A stretch of DNA of 31,306 nt from JAYVYM01 sp046593925 (lineage in GTDB: Bacteria > Actinomycetota > Actinomycetes > Mycobacteriales > SCTD01). The position numbers and the translations under genes were made by a program. The notes beneath the pieces are model-generated. The model was not told the DNA's origin, did not search any database, and saw nothing but the letters and a program-made list of their open reading frames with translations. The DNA lies in assembly GCA_046593925.1 (NCBI GenBank), contig JBKJQN010000047.1, positions 1 to 31,306 of the forward strand, read 5' to 3'. Each line of letters begins with the position of its first letter. Positions within the stretch are counted from its first letter, which is position 1. Below, piece by piece: positions 14,503 through 22,271 of this stretch.

Positions 14503-15261
14503 TTGATCCAGACCGACACGTTGCACCGGCCGCTGGTGCTGCTGGAGCACGTCGACAAGTCCTTCGGGTCCCTGCAGGTGCTCTTCGACATCAACCTCGC
14601 AGTCGCGCCTGGCGAGGTCGTCATCGTGATCGGGCCGTCGGGCTCAGGCAAGTCCACCCTGTGTCGCTGCATCAACCGGCTGGAGACGATCGATGCCGGC
14701 CGGATCGAGATCGACGGGGTACCCATGCCCGCCGAGGGCAGGGAGCTGGCCAGCCTGCGGGCCGACGTCGGCATGGTGTTCCAGTCCTTCAACCTGTTCG
14801 CCCACAGGACGGTGCTCGAGAACATCACGCTAGGTCCGATCAAGGCCCGGGGTCTGTCCCGGGCGGTAGCCGAGCAGCGCGGCCGCGAGCTGCTCGCACG
14901 GGTCGGCCTCAGCGACAAGGCCGGTAGTCACCCTGCCCAGCTCTCCGGTGGACAGCAGCAGCGGGTGGCCATCGCGCGGGCACTGGCGATGGACCCCAAG
15001 ATCCTGCTGTTCGACGAGCCGACGTCGGCGCTCGACCCGGAGATGATCAACGAGGTGCTCGAGGTCATGACAGACCTGGCCCGCAACGGGATGACGATGG
15101 TCGTGGTCACACACGAGATGGGGTTCGCCCGCTCGGTGGCCCAGCGTGTGGTGTTCATGGCGGACGGCCGGATCGTCGAGCAGGCCACCCCCGAGGACTT
15201 CTTCACGCGCCCGCAGAGCGACCGTGCGCGCGACTTCCTGTCCAAGATTCTCACCCACTAG
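14503..15261 (+). CDS. gluA: Glutamate/polar amino acid ABC importer, ATP-binding protein
   Basis: A 252-residue ABC ATPase of the polar amino acid uptake family. Walker A GPSGSGKST, Q-loop MVFQSFNLFAH, signature LSGGQQQRVAIARAL, Walker B ILLFDEPTSALDPE and H-loop VVTHEMGFA are all intact. It energises the two permeases encoded downstream and lies on the cytoplasmic face. I prefer the TTG at 14503 because GGAGG lies 7 nt upstream. An in-frame ATG at 14464 would add 13 residues (QAGSHHRDRRHA) that do not look like the family. The gluABCD order next to recX matches Corynebacterium glutamicum. Confidence 0.93.
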   Translation: MIQTDTLHRPLVLLEHVDKSFGSLQVLFDINLAVAPGEVVIVIGPSGSGKSTLCRCINRLETIDAGRIEIDGVPMPAEGRELASLRADVGMVFQSFNLFAHRTVLENITLGPIKARGLSRAVAEQRGRELLARVGLSDKAGSHPAQLSGGQQQRVAIARALAMDPKILLFDEPTSALDPEMINEVLEVMTDLARNGMTMVVVTHEMGFARSVAQRVVFMADGRIVEQATPEDFFTRPQSDRARDFLSKILTH

Positions 15262-15286
15262 CACCGCCAACCGGAGGGACCCGATC

Positions 15287-16171
15287 ATGGGCGCGAGACG
15301 ACACGTCGCACGAAGGCTCGGACTCGGCTCGGCACTGCTCGGGCTGTCACTGCTGTCCGCCTGCGGCGGTGGCAGCGACAAGGCGGCCGCTCCGGTGGCG
15401 TCGGTGAGCTTCCCGGCCGGCTCCACGATGGAGACCCTGAACAAGGCGCAGAAGATCACGGTCGGCACCAAGTTCGACCAGCCGCTGTTCGGGCTGAAGA
15501 ACCTGCAGGGCAAGCCGGAGGGCTTCGACGTCGAGATCGCCACGCTGATGAGCGGCGAGCTGGGCATCCCCTCGGACAAGATCGAGTTCGTGGAGACCGT
15601 GTCGGCGAACCGGGAGCCCTTCCTGCAGCAGAAGCGCGTCGACCTCGTCGTGGCGACGTACACGATCAATGACAAGCGCAAACAGGTCGTCGACTTCGCG
15701 GGCCCCTACTACACCGCCGGCCAGGACATCATGGTGAAGAAGGGCAACCCGGACAAGATCACCGGGCCTGAGGCGCTGGGCACCAAGAAGGTCTGCTCGG
15801 TCACGGGTTCCACCCCGGCTGCGAAGATCCGCGCGGACTACCCGCAGGCCCAGCTGGTGGAGTTCGACGTCTACTCCAAGTGCGCGGAGGCCCTGAAGAA
15901 TGACCAGGTCCAGGCCGTCACGACCGACAATGTCATTCTGCTGGGGCTGATCGACAAGGACAAGCAGTCCTTCGAGCTGGTCGGCAAGCCCTTCACCACC
16001 GAGCCCTACGGCATCGGCATCGCCCAGGACCGTGATGACCTCCGACACTTCATCAATGCCAAGCTCACCCAGATGTACCAGGACGGCCGCTGGGCCAAGG
16101 CCTGGGAGGCCACCGCGGGCAAGGCCGCGGGCAAGACGCCGCCGCCGCCCGCCGTCAACGACTACGCGTGA
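15287..16171 (+). CDS. gluB: Glutamate-type ABC importer, substrate-binding lipoprotein
   Basis: A 294-residue extracellular solute-binding protein of family 3 (SBP_bac_3). A signal peptide runs to a lipobox LSAC (Cys26), so it should be lipid-anchored on the outer face of the membrane. The mature part has the two-lobe pattern: KITVGTKFDQPLFGLKNLQGKPEGFDVEIA, then VDLVVATYTINDKRKQVVDFAGPYYTAGQDIMVKKG split by the hinge, and a C-terminal lobe ending in a Pro- and Ala-rich tail. The ATG at 15287 has GGAGG 9 nt upstream, and the gene starts 25 bp after gluA. Substrate is inferred from synteny with the corynebacterial glutamate system; aspartate or glutamine are alternatives. Confidence 0.92.
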   Translation: MGARRHVARRLGLGSALLGLSLLSACGGGSDKAAAPVASVSFPAGSTMETLNKAQKITVGTKFDQPLFGLKNLQGKPEGFDVEIATLMSGELGIPSDKIEFVETVSANREPFLQQKRVDLVVATYTINDKRKQVVDFAGPYYTAGQDIMVKKGNPDKITGPEALGTKKVCSVTGSTPAAKIRADYPQAQLVEFDVYSKCAEALKNDQVQAVTTDNVILLGLIDKDKQSFELVGKPFTTEPYGIGIAQDRDDLRHFINAKLTQMYQDGRWAKAWEATAGKAAGKTPPPPAVNDYA

Positions 16172-16206
16172 CGCCGAACATCGCGACCTGAGCCGGGGTG
16201 CGCGCG

Positions 16207-16851
16207 ATGAGCGCCGTTCTGGACAACCTCGACGTGTTCGCCGAGGGGTTCCTACGCACGTTGAGTCTCACGGCGGTCTCCGGCGTCCTGGCGCTGCTGC
16301 TCGGCACCCTGTTGGCTGCCATGCGGGTCGCCCCGGCGACAGCACTACGGGCAGTGGGGACGGGCTACGTCGAGATCGTGCGCAACACCCCGTTGACCAT
16401 CGTGTTCTTCTTCGCGGTCTTCGTCCTGCCGCAGCTGGACGTACGGATGTCGTTCTTCGCGTTCGCGGTCGTGGCGCTGACCTTCTACCACGCCGCCTTC
16501 TTCTGCGAAGCCGTGCGATCTGGCATCAACGCGGTCGGCGTCGGACAGGCCGAGGCGGCCCGCTCCATCGGGCTGACCTTCAGCCAGACGCTGCGCTACG
16601 TCGTGCTGCCGCAGGCCTTCCGTACCGTGGTGCCGCCACTGATCAACGTGTTCATTGCGCTCACCAAGAACACCTCGATTGCCAGCGCGTTTGCCGTCGC
16701 TGAGCTGACCGCGATCGGCAGCCGGCTGGCCAATGACACCGGCCGACCCGTCCAGGTGCTGCTCGGCACGGCGGTGTGCTACCTGGTGATCACCATCCCG
16801 GCCGGACTCCTGGCCGGTGCCGTCGAGCAGCGCGTCGCGGTCGCCCGGTGA
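16207..16851 (+). CDS. gluC: Glutamate-type ABC importer, permease 1
   Basis: A 214-residue permease of the HisMQ family with about five membrane segments. It carries the region contacting the ATPase, EAARSIGLTFSQTLRYVVLPQAFRTVVPPLIN, and the family motif YVEIVRNTPLTIVFFF. The ATG at 16207 has GGGG 9 nt upstream; a GTG at 16198 is also in frame. Its stop overlaps the start of the second permease as GTGA, indicating translational coupling and equal synthesis of the two halves of the channel. Confidence 0.92.
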   Translation: MSAVLDNLDVFAEGFLRTLSLTAVSGVLALLLGTLLAAMRVAPATALRAVGTGYVEIVRNTPLTIVFFFAVFVLPQLDVRMSFFAFAVVALTFYHAAFFCEAVRSGINAVGVGQAEAARSIGLTFSQTLRYVVLPQAFRTVVPPLINVFIALTKNTSIASAFAVAELTAIGSRLANDTGRPVQVLLGTAVCYLVITIPAGLLAGAVEQRVAVAR

Positions 16852-17696
16852 CCGCCGTCCTGTTCGACGTCCCCGGCCCGCGGGCCCGTGGGCGCAGCCG
16901 CCTACAGGGCGCGGTAGGCGCTGCCGTTCTGCTCGCCGCTGCGGTCCTGGTCGTCCGGCGGCTGGCCGTCAAGGGCCAGCTCAGCGGCGACCGCTGGTCG
17001 GTGCTCGGCAACCACGACGTTCAGCAGGTCCTGCTCGACGGGCTCGCCGGCACCCTCGTGGCAGCCGCGGCCGCCGTCGTGCTGTCCCTGCTCGCCGGGG
17101 TGCTGCTCGCGGTCGGCCGACTATCGACGCGGGCCTGGCTGCGGGTGCCCGTGCGGGTGTGGGTCGAGTTGTTCAGGGGCTTGCCCCTGCTGCTGGTCAT
17201 CCTGTTCCTCTACCTCGGCGGGCCGTCGCTGGGCGTGCAGACCTCGCTGTTCTGGTCGCTGGTGGTCGGTCTGACGCTGTACAACAGCGCCGTCATCGCC
17301 GAGATTGTCCGGGCCGGCATCCTGTCGCTGCCGCGCGGGCAGGGCGAGGCCGGTCTCGCGGTCGGCCTGCGCCCGGGCCAGGTCATGCGGTACGTCCAGC
17401 TACCGCAGGCAGTGCGGGTCATGCTCCCGGCGCTGATCAGCCAGGTGGTGGTGCTGCTGAAGGACACCTCGCTGGGGTTCGTGATCGGATACGTCGAACT
17501 GCTGCGCAGCGGGCGCAACGTCGTGGAGTTCCTCGGCGGCTCGTACTCACTGCCGATCTACGTCGCCGTGGCAAGCGTCTACATCGTCGTCAACCTCGCC
17601 CTGTCGACGCTGGCGCGGCGGCTGGACCGCCGGGCCAGCGGTGGCCACACCGTCCCCGGGCGGCCGGGCCAACCGGCCCTCGCCGACGAGGCGTGA
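16848..17696 (+). CDS. gluD: Glutamate-type ABC importer, permease 2
   Basis: A 282-residue permease that pairs with GluC to form the membrane channel. It has a longer N-terminus with an extra membrane segment (about residues 20-38), then the conserved YVQLPQAVRVMLPALISQVVVLLKDTSLG coupling region and VRVWVELFRGLPLLLVILFLYLG. The start is the GTG within the GTGA overlap with gluC. The C-terminal tail after RRLDRR is hydrophilic, about 20 residues. A 70-bp gap separates it from the next gene. Confidence 0.92.
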   Translation: MTAVLFDVPGPRARGRSRLQGAVGAAVLLAAAVLVVRRLAVKGQLSGDRWSVLGNHDVQQVLLDGLAGTLVAAAAAVVLSLLAGVLLAVGRLSTRAWLRVPVRVWVELFRGLPLLLVILFLYLGGPSLGVQTSLFWSLVVGLTLYNSAVIAEIVRAGILSLPRGQGEAGLAVGLRPGQVMRYVQLPQAVRVMLPALISQVVVLLKDTSLGFVIGYVELLRSGRNVVEFLGGSYSLPIYVAVASVYIVVNLALSTLARRLDRRASGGHTVPGRPGQPALADEA

Positions 17697-17766
17697 CCGG
17701 TCGCCGGCCGGTGGAACCCCGCGGGCGGCCGCTGCGTCAGACCGGCGGAGGACAGGGGGTACGGCG

Positions 17767-18153
17767 GTGGCACGCAGGTGCGGCTTCGTGGCCATGTTCG
17801 TCCTGCTGGTGGCGGGATGCGGCGGGTCGCTCGGGGCGCAGCCCCGGGCCAGCGCAGCCCTGACGGGCGGCACGGGAGGGGTGGAGATGGCCACAACCGG
17901 GGCGCGCGGCACCGTGACCGACGGCGTGGGTGCGCCCGTTCCGGCCGCCACTGTCGACCGCCGCCCGGTCGGCGGCAGCGGCCCCGTGACGCAGCAGGCA
18001 GCCGTGACCGGTCCGGACGGCCGCTGGTCGTGGGCACTGCCCCCCGGCACGTACGACATCGTGGTGACGGCACCCGGTGGGCACGCGGCCGGCCGGGTCG
18101 TGGTTGGCGACGGGACGCCGGCCGTCCTCGACCTGGTCCTGCTGCCCGGCTGA
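17767..18153 (+). CDS. Small lipoprotein with carboxypeptidase-regulatory-like domain
   Basis: A 128-residue protein. The GTG start is followed by a short lipoprotein signal, CGFVAMFVLLVAGCGGS, with lipobox LVAGC. The mature part has one beta-sandwich of the carboxypeptidase-regulatory/Cna-B type: ARGTVTDGVGAPVPAATV, then VTGPDGRWSWALPPGTYDIVVTAPG, ending in AVLDLVLLPG. Such domains are structural or binding modules on the cell surface; no catalytic part is attached. It follows gluD in the same direction and is closed by a strong hairpin. Its substrate or partner is unknown. Confidence 0.72.
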   Translation: MARRCGFVAMFVLLVAGCGGSLGAQPRASAALTGGTGGVEMATTGARGTVTDGVGAPVPAATVDRRPVGGSGPVTQQAAVTGPDGRWSWALPPGTYDIVVTAPGGHAAGRVVVGDGTPAVLDLVLLPG

Positions 18154-18159
18154 CGCGCC

Positions 18160-18194
18160 GCAGCCGCCCCGCACACCAGGTGCGGGGCGGCTGC
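18160..18194. terminator. Strong bidirectional hairpin terminator
   Basis: Perfect 14-bp inverted repeat (GCAGCCGCCCCGCA and its complement at 18181-18194), extendable to 15 bp, with a loop of about 5 nt. It sits between the convergent lipoprotein and protease genes. There is no U-tract, which is common for actinobacterial terminators. Confidence 0.8.
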
Positions 18195-18208
18195 GGGCCG
18201 GGGACCGG

Positions 18209-19276
18209 CTAGGCGATCAGCTGGTCGCGCAGGGACTTGCTCGCGTCGTCGAAGTACGGCGTGTACAGTTCGAGGTTCTCGTTCGGCGTCGTGTACCGGT
18301 AGCTGGCGTTGCCGTTGAGGTAGTTGCCCTGCCGGTAGCTCATGACGTACGGCCCACCGGAGACACCACCGGTCGAGTCGCAGCCGACCGCGAAGGTACT
18401 GGGGCTGAAGCTCTGCCGGCCGTCCCAGTGGCCGAACGAGCTCTGGCACTGCACCTGCAGCGCACCGTTGAAGGGTGCGGCCTGGGGGTAGCCGAGCACG
18501 TTGAAGTGCCGGCTGTCGCTGGGCTGGTTCCAGGCGAAGCCGAGCGATCCGACGGACTGCTGCACGGTCCGGCCGTTGCCCAGCGAACTGGTGCCGCAGG
18601 ACGCGCCACCGCTGTCACGGCTCAGGTTGCCGCCGTTGTGCCAGGCGGTGAACACGATGATCGCGGGGCAGCTGAAGCTGCCGTACGGCGCAGCGCCGTT
18701 CTTGTACGCCGGGACGAAGACCAGGTTGCTGCTGAAGTTCCCGGCGCCGTCGCTGACGCAGTGGCCCGCGGTCCAGATGGCGTCGTTGCCGGCCGAGGAG
18801 GCCGAGCAGACGAACGAGCCGCCGTTCTGCGTGAAGAACAACTTGCCGACGGCGGCGTGCGGGAACGTCCGGTAGTCCTTCGCCGGCACGTTGTAGCGGT
18901 CGAAGGGGGTCGGGTAGCTGAAACTGCCCGACGTCGGGGCCGGGACCGATACCGGCGCCCCCCCCTCGTCCGTGAGCGTCGGGTCGGTGGATGAGCCTGC
19001 GACCTGGCCGGGAGTACCGGTGGGTCGGGCCGCGGCACCGGCTCGTAGCGGACCGGCCTTGACGGCCGGCATGTCCATCGGTTTCGCGGCGGCCATCGCA
19101 GCCGCCGTCCACGCGAAGGTGGCCGTGGTCTGGATCGGTGAGCGCGACAGCGCGCCGGAGGTGGCGGCGGCAGCGGCCGAGGAGCTCGATGCCGTCGCAG
19201 TCACGGCGGCCGTGCTGAGCACTGCGACGGCGGCCAGCAGACCCGCCGTGCGGGTGGTGGTGCGGAGCTTGACCAT
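18209..19276 (-). CDS. Secreted trypsin-like (V8-type) serine endopeptidase
   Basis: A 355-residue exported S1-fold protease. A Sec-type signal peptide lies in residues 1-30 (basic TTTRT, hydrophobic AGLLAAVAVL). A propeptide-like, Ala-rich stretch with WTAAAMAAAKPMDMP follows to about residue 110. The catalytic domain shows His172 in IWTAGHC and Ser306 in GGVSGGP. The Asp is probably Asp221 in LSRDSGGASC. Cys157 and Cys173 flank the catalytic His region and likely pair. Such enzymes are extracellular, often Glu- or small-residue-specific. The ATG has GGGGGA 6 nt upstream. It diverges from miaB with about 90 bp between the starts. Confidence 0.85.
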   Translation of the reverse strand: MVKLRTTTRTAGLLAAVAVLSTAAVTATASSSSAAAAATSGALSRSPIQTTATFAWTAAAMAAAKPMDMPAVKAGPLRAGAAARPTGTPGQVAGSSTDPTLTDEGGAPVSVPAPTSGSFSYPTPFDRYNVPAKDYRTFPHAAVGKLFFTQNGGSFVCSASSAGNDAIWTAGHCVSDGAGNFSSNLVFVPAYKNGAAPYGSFSCPAIIVFTAWHNGGNLSRDSGGASCGTSSLGNGRTVQQSVGSLGFAWNQPSDSRHFNVLGYPQAAPFNGALQVQCQSSFGHWDGRQSFSPSTFAVGCDSTGGVSGGPYVMSYRQGNYLNGNASYRYTTPNENLELYTPYFDDASKSLRDQLIA

Positions 19277-19357
19277 ACGGATTCCCCCGTTCCGGGATGG
19301 CCCCGTCGGCCACCCTCGACCCTCAGAGCAGACCCGGGTCGCGCTGATACATCGCCG

Positions 19358-19363
19358 TACGCT
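19358..19363 (+). promoter_or_regulatory. -10 hexamer of a leaderless promoter for miaB
   Basis: TACGCT ends 6 nt before the GTG at 19370, the same spacing as the DUF3046 promoter. This favours 19370 over the in-frame GTG at 19367 as the translation start. Confidence 0.5.
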
Positions 19364-19369
19364 GCTGTG

Positions 19370-20815
19370 GTGACCACGACGAGGACGTACGAGGTCCGCA
19401 CCTACGGGTGCCAGATGAACGTCCACGACAGCGAGCGCATCGGTGGCCTGCTCGACGAAGCCGGCTATGTCCCCGCGCCGCCGGGGCAGACGCCTGACGT
19501 GGTGGTGTTCAACACCTGCGCCGTCCGCGAGAACGCCGACAACCGCCTGTACGGCAACCTGGGCCACCTCAAGCCGCTGAAGGACCGCACGCCGGGCATG
19601 CAGATCGCCGTCGGCGGCTGCCTCGCCCAGAAGGACCAGGCGGCCATCACTGCGCGGGCGCCGTACGTCGACGTCGTCTTCGGTACCCACAACCTCGGCG
19701 CGCTGCCGGTGCTGCTCGAGCGGGCCCGGGTCGAGCAGGAGAGCCAGGTCGAGCTGCTCGAGGCACTGGAGGTGTTTCCCAGCGCGCTGCCCGCCCGGCG
19801 GGCCAGCGCGGCGACCGCCTGGGTGAGCATCAGCGTCGGCTGCGACAACACCTGCACCTTCTGCATCGTCCCGTCGTTGCGCGGCAAGGAGCGCGACCGG
19901 CTGCCCGACGACGTGCTGCGGGAAGTCGACGTGCTGGTCGCGCAGGGTGTGCTCGAGGTGACCCTGCTCGGGCAGAACGTCAACAGCTACGGCCGCGAGT
20001 TCGGTGACCGGGCGGCGTTCGGCGTGCTGCTGCGGGCTGTTGGCGTTACCGGCCTGGAGCGGGTGCGCTTCACCAGCCCGCACCCGCGCGACTTCACCGA
20101 CGACGTCATCGACGCGATGGCCGAGACACCCGCGGTCTGTCCGAGCCTGCACATGCCGCTGCAGTCCGGCTCCGACGCCGTCCTGCGGGCGATGCGCCGC
20201 TCCTACCGCTCCGAGCGCTTCCTGGACATTCTTGACCGGGTACGCGCGAAGCTGCCGGACGCCGCCATCACGACCGACATCATCGTCGGCTTCCCCGGCG
20301 AGACCGACGCTGACTTCGAGGACACCCTGCGCGTCGTCGAGGCCAGCCGGTTCGCCGGCGCGTTCACCTTCCAGTACAGCCCGCGCCCCGGTACGCCGGC
20401 CGCGTCCTACCCCGGCCAGGTGCCACCCGAGGTGGTCGCCGAACGGTACGGCCGGCTCGTCACCCTGCAGGACGCGCTCACGCTCGCTGGCAACGAGGCG
20501 CAGGTCGGCGCCACCGTCGAGGTGCTGGTCCACGACGTCGACGGCCGGCGGGGCCGGATGGACGGCCGGGCCCGCGACAACCGGCTGGTGCACCTGGCCG
20601 CCGCGCCGGGGGTGCGGGCCGGGGACGTCGTGGAGACGGTCGTGACGCGCGGCGGCCCGCACTACCTGGAAGCCGATGGCGCGCTGCTCGCCCACCGCCG
20701 GACGGCCGCCGGCGATGCGTGGGCCGCGGGGCGGCTGCCAAGCACCCCGCGGGTGGCCCTGGGGATGCCCGGCGTCGGGGCGCCAGCGCCGCTGCCGGCG
20801 CTGTCCTGCCGGTGA
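19370..20815 (+). CDS. miaB: tRNA-2-methylthio-N6-dimethylallyladenosine synthase MiaB
   Basis: A 481-residue radical-SAM methylthiotransferase that adds the 2-methylthio group to i6A37 of tRNAs. Cys14, Cys50 and Cys84 (YGCQMN, NTCAVRENA, GGCLAQK) bind the auxiliary 4Fe-4S cluster. Cys158, Cys162 and Cys165 (GCDNTCTFCIVP) bind the radical-SAM cluster. A TRAM domain follows at about 370-440. After it, about 40 residues of Ala/Gly/Pro-rich tail have no clear family match. The gene is coupled by GTGA to the next one and shares an operon with miaA, which makes its substrate. Confidence 0.96.
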   Translation: MTTTRTYEVRTYGCQMNVHDSERIGGLLDEAGYVPAPPGQTPDVVVFNTCAVRENADNRLYGNLGHLKPLKDRTPGMQIAVGGCLAQKDQAAITARAPYVDVVFGTHNLGALPVLLERARVEQESQVELLEALEVFPSALPARRASAATAWVSISVGCDNTCTFCIVPSLRGKERDRLPDDVLREVDVLVAQGVLEVTLLGQNVNSYGREFGDRAAFGVLLRAVGVTGLERVRFTSPHPRDFTDDVIDAMAETPAVCPSLHMPLQSGSDAVLRAMRRSYRSERFLDILDRVRAKLPDAAITTDIIVGFPGETDADFEDTLRVVEASRFAGAFTFQYSPRPGTPAASYPGQVPPEVVAERYGRLVTLQDALTLAGNEAQVGATVEVLVHDVDGRRGRMDGRARDNRLVHLAAAPGVRAGDVVETVVTRGGPHYLEADGALLAHRRTAAGDAWAAGRLPSTPRVALGMPGVGAPAPLPALSCR

Positions 20816-21246
20816 CCGACCTGCCCGACGAGCTGGCCGGGCTCAGCCCCGACGTCGTGCTGGCGTTCCTCCGCGAGGCAAGCGACGAGGCACTGCTGGA
20901 GCGGGTCCACGCCATCGGCACGGCCACCGTGCTCGGTCTGGTCTTCGACGGCTGGGCCGCGCAGGTGCCGAGCCGGCCGGGCCGGGCGCCCGGGGTGCTG
21001 CTCTTCGCCCTCGACGACGACGGCACCACCCATCGGCACGCGCTGGAGGTCGACGGGCCCGGGGCGCAGCACCTGGCAGGAAAGGGTGTTTCGGCTCGCT
21101 CGACGGTGCGCACGTCCGTGCTGCGCTTCCTGCGGGTCGCCGCCGGCGCGCAGGACCCCAAGCGGCTGGTGCTCACCGGGCGGATGCGGATCGGCGGCGA
21201 CGCCCTGTGGGCGGTGACGACGCTGGCTGGCATGCGGCGGGAGTGA
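20812..21246 (+). CDS. SCP2-like (sterol-carrier fold) protein between miaB and miaA
   Basis: A 144-residue soluble protein. It has LGLVFDGWAAQV near residue 45, a middle RHALEVDG, and a C-terminal TSVLRFLRVAAGAQDP then KRLVLTGRMRIGGDALWAVTTLAGM. That is the usual ending of SCP2 domains, where the hydrophobic pocket binds lipids. The GTG start overlaps the miaB stop and its own stop overlaps the miaA start, both as GTGA, so all three are translationally coupled. A link to the isoprenoid donor of MiaA is attractive but unproven. Confidence 0.65.
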   Translation: MTDLPDELAGLSPDVVLAFLREASDEALLERVHAIGTATVLGLVFDGWAAQVPSRPGRAPGVLLFALDDDGTTHRHALEVDGPGAQHLAGKGVSARSTVRTSVLRFLRVAAGAQDPKRLVLTGRMRIGGDALWAVTTLAGMRRE

Positions 21247-22133
21247 GCCGGCGGGTCGTCGCGGTCGTCGGGCCGACCGCGGCCGGCAAGTCCGACCTCG
21301 CGGTGCAGGTCGCGCTCTCGCTCGGCGGTGAGGTCGTCAACGCCGACTCCATGCAGCTGTACGCCGGGATGGACATCGGCACCGCCAAGCTCGCACCCGA
21401 GCAGCGGCTCGGCGTGCCGCACCACCTGCTCGACGTCTGGCCGGTGACCCGCACGGCCACCGCCGCCGACTACCAGGCGCTGTGCCGCGAGGTGCTCGAC
21501 GGCCTGCTTGCCCGCGGCGTCCTGCCGGTGCTGGTCGGCGGCTCCGGGCTCTACCTGCGGGCAGCCCTGGACGACCTGCGCTTCCCGGGCACCGACCCGG
21601 CGCTGCGCGCGGAGCTGGAGCGCGAGCTGTCCTCATGTGGCCCGGCTGTTCTGCACGACCGGCTGGTCGCCCTCGACCCGGCGGCGGCTGCCCGGATGGA
21701 ACCGACCAACGGCCGACGGATCGTCCGGGCGCTGGAGGTGGTCACGCTGACCGGCGCGATGCCCGGCGGCCTCACGACGTACGACTCCGTGTACGACCTG
21801 GTGCAGGTCGGCCTGGACCGCGACGACCTCGCGGACCGGGTGGCCCGGCGGGTCGAGGCGATGTGGGCTGCCGGCCTGCTGCCCGAGGTCGAGCGGCTCG
21901 ACCGGCTGGGGCTGCGCGCCGGGGTCACCGCGTCCCGCGCGCTCGGCTACGCGCAGGCGCTCGCGCAGCTCGACGGCCGGCTGACCGGCCCCGAGGCCCG
22001 CGCGGCGACCGTGACAGCGACCCGGCGTTTCGTACGGCGGCAGCGCGGCTGGTTCCGGCGCGACCCGCGGGTGAGCTGGCTGCCCCGCGACGGGCGGGAG
22101 CTGGCGCGCACCCTCGCCCTGCTGCGCGCCTGA
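21243..22133 (+). CDS. miaA: tRNA dimethylallyltransferase MiaA
   Basis: A 296-residue enzyme that transfers dimethylallyl from DMAPP to N6 of A37 in tRNAs reading UNN codons. P-loop VVGPTAAGKSD near residues 8-18; NADSMQLYAGMDIGTAK; the HHLLDVWPVT segment; and TNGRRIVRALEV in the prenyl and tRNA-binding region. The C-terminal ATRRFVRRQRGWFRRDPRVSWL is the typical ending. GTG start in a GTGA overlap with the SCP2-like gene. MiaB later methylthiolates its product. Confidence 0.96.
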   Translation: MSRRVVAVVGPTAAGKSDLAVQVALSLGGEVVNADSMQLYAGMDIGTAKLAPEQRLGVPHHLLDVWPVTRTATAADYQALCREVLDGLLARGVLPVLVGGSGLYLRAALDDLRFPGTDPALRAELERELSSCGPAVLHDRLVALDPAAAARMEPTNGRRIVRALEVVTLTGAMPGGLTTYDSVYDLVQVGLDRDDLADRVARRVEAMWAAGLLPEVERLDRLGLRAGVTASRALGYAQALAQLDGRLTGPEARAATVTATRRFVRRQRGWFRRDPRVSWLPRDGRELARTLALLRA

Positions 22134-22148
22134 CCCCTCCCCTTGTGG

Positions 22149-22190
22149 GTGCACTTCCCCTTCGACAGTGCACTTCCCCTTCGGCAGTGC
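22149..22190. repeat. 19-bp tandem repeat between miaA and dapF
   Basis: GTGCACTTCCCCTTCGACA is followed directly by GTGCACTTCCCCTTCGGCA (one mismatch) and a partial GTGC. The unit begins with the palindrome GTGCAC. It lies 15 bp after the miaA stop and about 70 bp before the dapF -10. No gene overlaps it. A small hairpin CCCCT-CGC-AGGGG follows at 22214-22226. Confidence 0.7.
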
Positions 22191-22258
22191 GTTCAGAGCG
22201 GCCTGCGCGGTGACCCCTCGCAGGGGAGGCGGTGACGGTGCGGCGGTCTGCGGCCCAT

Positions 22259-22264
22259 TAACCT
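22259..22264 (+). promoter_or_regulatory. -10 hexamer of a leaderless promoter for dapF
   Basis: TAACCT ends 7 nt before the dapF GTG at 22272, and no SD is present, which suggests a leaderless transcript starting at the GTG. Confidence 0.45.
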
Positions 22265-22271
22265 TGACTGC

